In this document: one piece after another, positions 33,183 to 34,657 of the stretch
Numbering within the stretch: position 1 is the first letter of the stretch
Layout: every line of letters begins with the position of its first letter
Assembly (NCBI GenBank): GCA_028718125.1
Contig: JAQUMN010000039.1
Coordinates: forward strand, 1 to 34,657
DNA from: Kiritimatiellia bacterium
Lineage (GTDB): Bacteria; Verrucomicrobiota; Kiritimatiellia; JAAZAB01
DNA length: 34,657 bases
Reading direction: 5' to 3'
The notes under the pieces: model-generated
What the model saw: only the letters and a program-made list of their open reading frames with translations
Databases searched by the model: none
Told to the model about the DNA's origin: nothing
Translations under genes and position numbers: made by a program

Positions 33183-33217
33183 GCAATCCGCAATCGAAAA
33201 TCGTAAATCATAAATTT
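33183..33217. repeat. Heptanucleotide array (NNAATCN-type)
   Basis: Five 7-bp units: GCAATCC, GCAATCG, AAAATCG, TAAATCA, TAAATTT, running directly into the rpmA leader. Confidence 0.6.
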
Positions 33218-33233
33218 TTTTTGGGGGTTTCAC

Positions 33234-33491
33234 ATGGCGACCAATAAAAGTTCGGGTAGTGCAAAAAACGGCCGCGACAGTCACGGCAAGCGGTTGGGCA
33301 TTAAGATATTTGACGGCCAGGTTGTGACAGCCGGCAGCATCATTATCCGCCAGCGCGGGACCCGGATGCATCCCGGGGTGAACGTAAAACGCGGCCGGGA
33401 TGACACGCTCTTTGCCTTGAAATCAGGCGTTGTTAAGTTCGAAAAGGAAGGCAAGCGCGTTCGTGTGGACGAACTTGCGGCTGCGATGTGA
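33234..33491 (+). CDS. rpmA: 50S ribosomal protein L27
   Basis: 85 residues with the bL27 hallmarks [18 protein letters not shown], then [18 protein letters not shown] and [14 protein letters not shown]. Its N-terminus reaches the peptidyl-transferase centre. The ribosome-binding site is a G-run (TTTGGGGGTTTCAC) rather than a normal AGGAGG. The stop overlaps the obgE GTG by three bases. Confidence 0.96.
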   Translation: MATNKSSGSAKNGRDSHGKRLGIKIFDGQVVTAGSIIIRQRGTRMHPGVNVKRGRDDTLFALKSGVVKFEKEGKRVRVDELAAAM

Positions 33492-34531
33492 AAGGCTTCA
33501 AATTTGTTGAAACGGCCGGAGCTGATATTCTCGCCGGCCGTGGCGGCGATGGATGCGCCAGCTTCCGACGCGAGAAATACATTCCTTTTGGTGGTCCCGA
33601 CGGCGGCGATGGCGGCCGTGGCGGACACGTCATCCTCCAGGCAGATCCCAATGTTGATTCGCTCATTGCCGTCTATTACCAGCCGCGCCAGCACGCCGAA
33701 GATGGCGGTAAAGGCATGGGCAAAAAACAGCATGGCCGCAACGGGAAAGACCTTATTTTAAAAGTGCCGTGCGGCACCGTCGCGCAGGATGAAACCACCG
33801 GTGAAATTTTGGGCGACCTGGTAACGCCCGGCGAACAGCTCATGGTGGCGCGCGGCGGCAAGGGCGGCCTGGGCAACTGCCACTGGAAAACCAGCACCTA
33901 TCAGGCGCCGATTGAACATACAAAGGGCGAACCGGGCGAACAGCGGCGCCTGCGGCTGGACCTTAAAATCGTTGCGGACATCGGCTTGATCGGGTTTCCG
34001 AATGCCGGCAAGTCCACCCTGCTTACGGCCATCAGCCACGCCCACCCGAAAATCGCCGCCTATCCCTTTACCACCCTCCAGCCGGTGATCGGCACAATCC
34101 AGTACGACACGTTTGATAGACTTAAACTTGTGGACATTCCCGGCCTGATCTGCGGCGCCCATGCCGGCGCCGGCCTGGGACACACCTTTCTCCGGCATGT
34201 GGAACGCACGCGCGGCTTGGTTTACGTGATTGACATGGCCGGGGCGGATGGACGGCATCCAGCGGACGATTATCTTATCCTGCGCGACGAGTTGAACCGA
34301 TATAACCCGGCGCTGCTTCAGCGGCCGGCACTGATCGTGGCCAATAAAATGGATTTGGACCAGGCGCTGGAGAATCTGCCGGAATTTATCGTGCGGACGG
34401 GGCAGAAGCCCCGGCTCGTTTCCGGCCTTGCCCGCCAGGGGACGGAAGAACTAAAGAACGCGCTCTATGATTTGGTCGTCGCCCGCGATAGTCTGCCTCC
34501 GCCCTCCCCTAAAACCGCCTCGGCAGAATGA
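33488..34531 (+). CDS. obgE: GTPase Obg/CgtA
   Basis: 347 residues. The Gly-rich OBG domain occupies 1-160 ([20 protein letters not shown] then [28 protein letters not shown]). The G domain follows: G1 GFPNAGKST (169-177), the threonine of [13 protein letters not shown], and NKMD in IVANKMDLD. No long C-terminal OCT domain is present; the tail is short and Pro-rich. It acts in 50S assembly and stress control. The start is GTG overlapping the rpmA stop (ATGTGA), so translation is coupled. An internal ATG start is not needed. Confidence 0.95.
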   Translation: MKGFKFVETAGADILAGRGGDGCASFRREKYIPFGGPDGGDGGRGGHVILQADPNVDSLIAVYYQPRQHAEDGGKGMGKKQHGRNGKDLILKVPCGTVAQDETTGEILGDLVTPGEQLMVARGGKGGLGNCHWKTSTYQAPIEHTKGEPGEQRRLRLDLKIVADIGLIGFPNAGKSTLLTAISHAHPKIAAYPFTTLQPVIGTIQYDTFDRLKLVDIPGLICGAHAGAGLGHTFLRHVERTRGLVYVIDMAGADGRHPADDYLILRDELNRYNPALLQRPALIVANKMDLDQALENLPEFIVRTGQKPRLVSGLARQGTEELKNALYDLVVARDSLPPPSPKTASAE

Positions 34532-34569
34532 GGTTAAATGAGAAGGCTGATCTCCCTAGCTGCGAGCTG

Positions 34570-34578
34570 TGATATAAT
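34570..34578 (+). promoter_or_regulatory. Extended -10 promoter upstream of the last gene
   Basis: TGATATAAT matches an extended -10 (TGnTATAAT). No good -35 is seen at the expected distance. It lies 53 bases before the ATG at 34632. Confidence 0.5.
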
Positions 34579-34631
34579 CACGCTCAAAGTAAAACGGCCT
34601 TGATGGGCCATAACGCATAAGGAGACCAGCC

Positions 34632-34657
34632 ATGAAAAAAGGTATCACGATCGGGAT
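34632..34657 (+). CDS. Start of an unidentified gene, cut by the window end
   Basis: The ATG at 34632 follows ATAAGGAGACCAGCC, a strong ribosome-binding site, and an extended -10 upstream. Only MKKGITIG is visible, too little to name. Confidence 0.5.

Overview
The window looks like a chromosomal contig from a Gram-negative bacterium of the PVC group, most likely Kiritimatiellota or a near relative. This is inference, not a database match. The outer-membrane lineage is shown by an LpxL/HtrB-type lipid A acyltransferase, a complete RND efflux set with an outer-membrane factor, an outer-membrane barrel protein and several lipoproteins. The PVC guess rests on the Asp-Tyr-Asp-Gly-Asp-Gly repeat protein, the beta-helix protein with a choice-of-anchor-like end, and intergenic DNA full of heptanucleotide arrays and palindromic repeats. 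No plasmid, phage, CRISPR or rRNA signature is visible.

Layout. 1-1378 holds two broken surface-protein genes lying tail to tail. 1533-4096 holds an outer-membrane barrel protein (+) and a HAD phosphatase/small-molecule kinase pair (-). 4933-11709 is a run of plus-strand genes for oxygen, sulfur and electrophile stress: Cys-rich rhodanese lipoprotein, small unknown protein, ferritin/Dps-like remnant, WrbA quinone reductase, exported Fe-superoxide dismutase, cytoplasmic Fe-superoxide dismutase, internally deleted haloperoxidase-type hydrolase, hemerythrin-like protein, dihydroorotate-dehydrogenase-like flavoprotein and Old Yellow Enzyme. 12000-13366 has tRNA-Ser(GCT) and a nucleotidyltransferase with a small partner. 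13775-15439 is a pyruvate/indolepyruvate decarboxylase. 15782-22065 is the RND adaptor, pump and a PhoU-like DUF47 protein on plus, meeting the outer-membrane factor head-on from minus. 22875-23926 is the lipid A acyltransferase and tRNA-Lys(TTT). 24394-26490 is elongation factor G. 26607-29023 is a PabB-PabC fusion behind a TMEM175-type channel. 29196-31108 is a small lipoprotein and a secreted PIG-L deacetylase. 31392-32540 is an MFS transporter. 32761-34531 is the conserved rplU-rpmA-obgE block, and a new gene begins at 34632.

How the genes work together. The stress cluster could detoxify superoxide on both sides of the inner membrane (two SODs), keep quinones fully reduced (WrbA), bind O2 or iron (hemerythrin) and reduce electrophilic alkenes (Old Yellow Enzyme). 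This reads as an aerotolerance set for an otherwise fermentative or anaerobic cell. Two genes in it survive only as deletion remnants and one strong ribosome-binding site has no gene, so the cluster appears to be eroding. The RND system would export toxic compounds; its PhoU-like passenger is unexpected.

The least explained material is non-coding: period-7 arrays at six or more places, two compound intergenic cassettes with the same module order, a MITE-like element with apparent TATA target duplications, and a 148-bp element closed by a perfect 15-bp inverted repeat upstream of EF-G.
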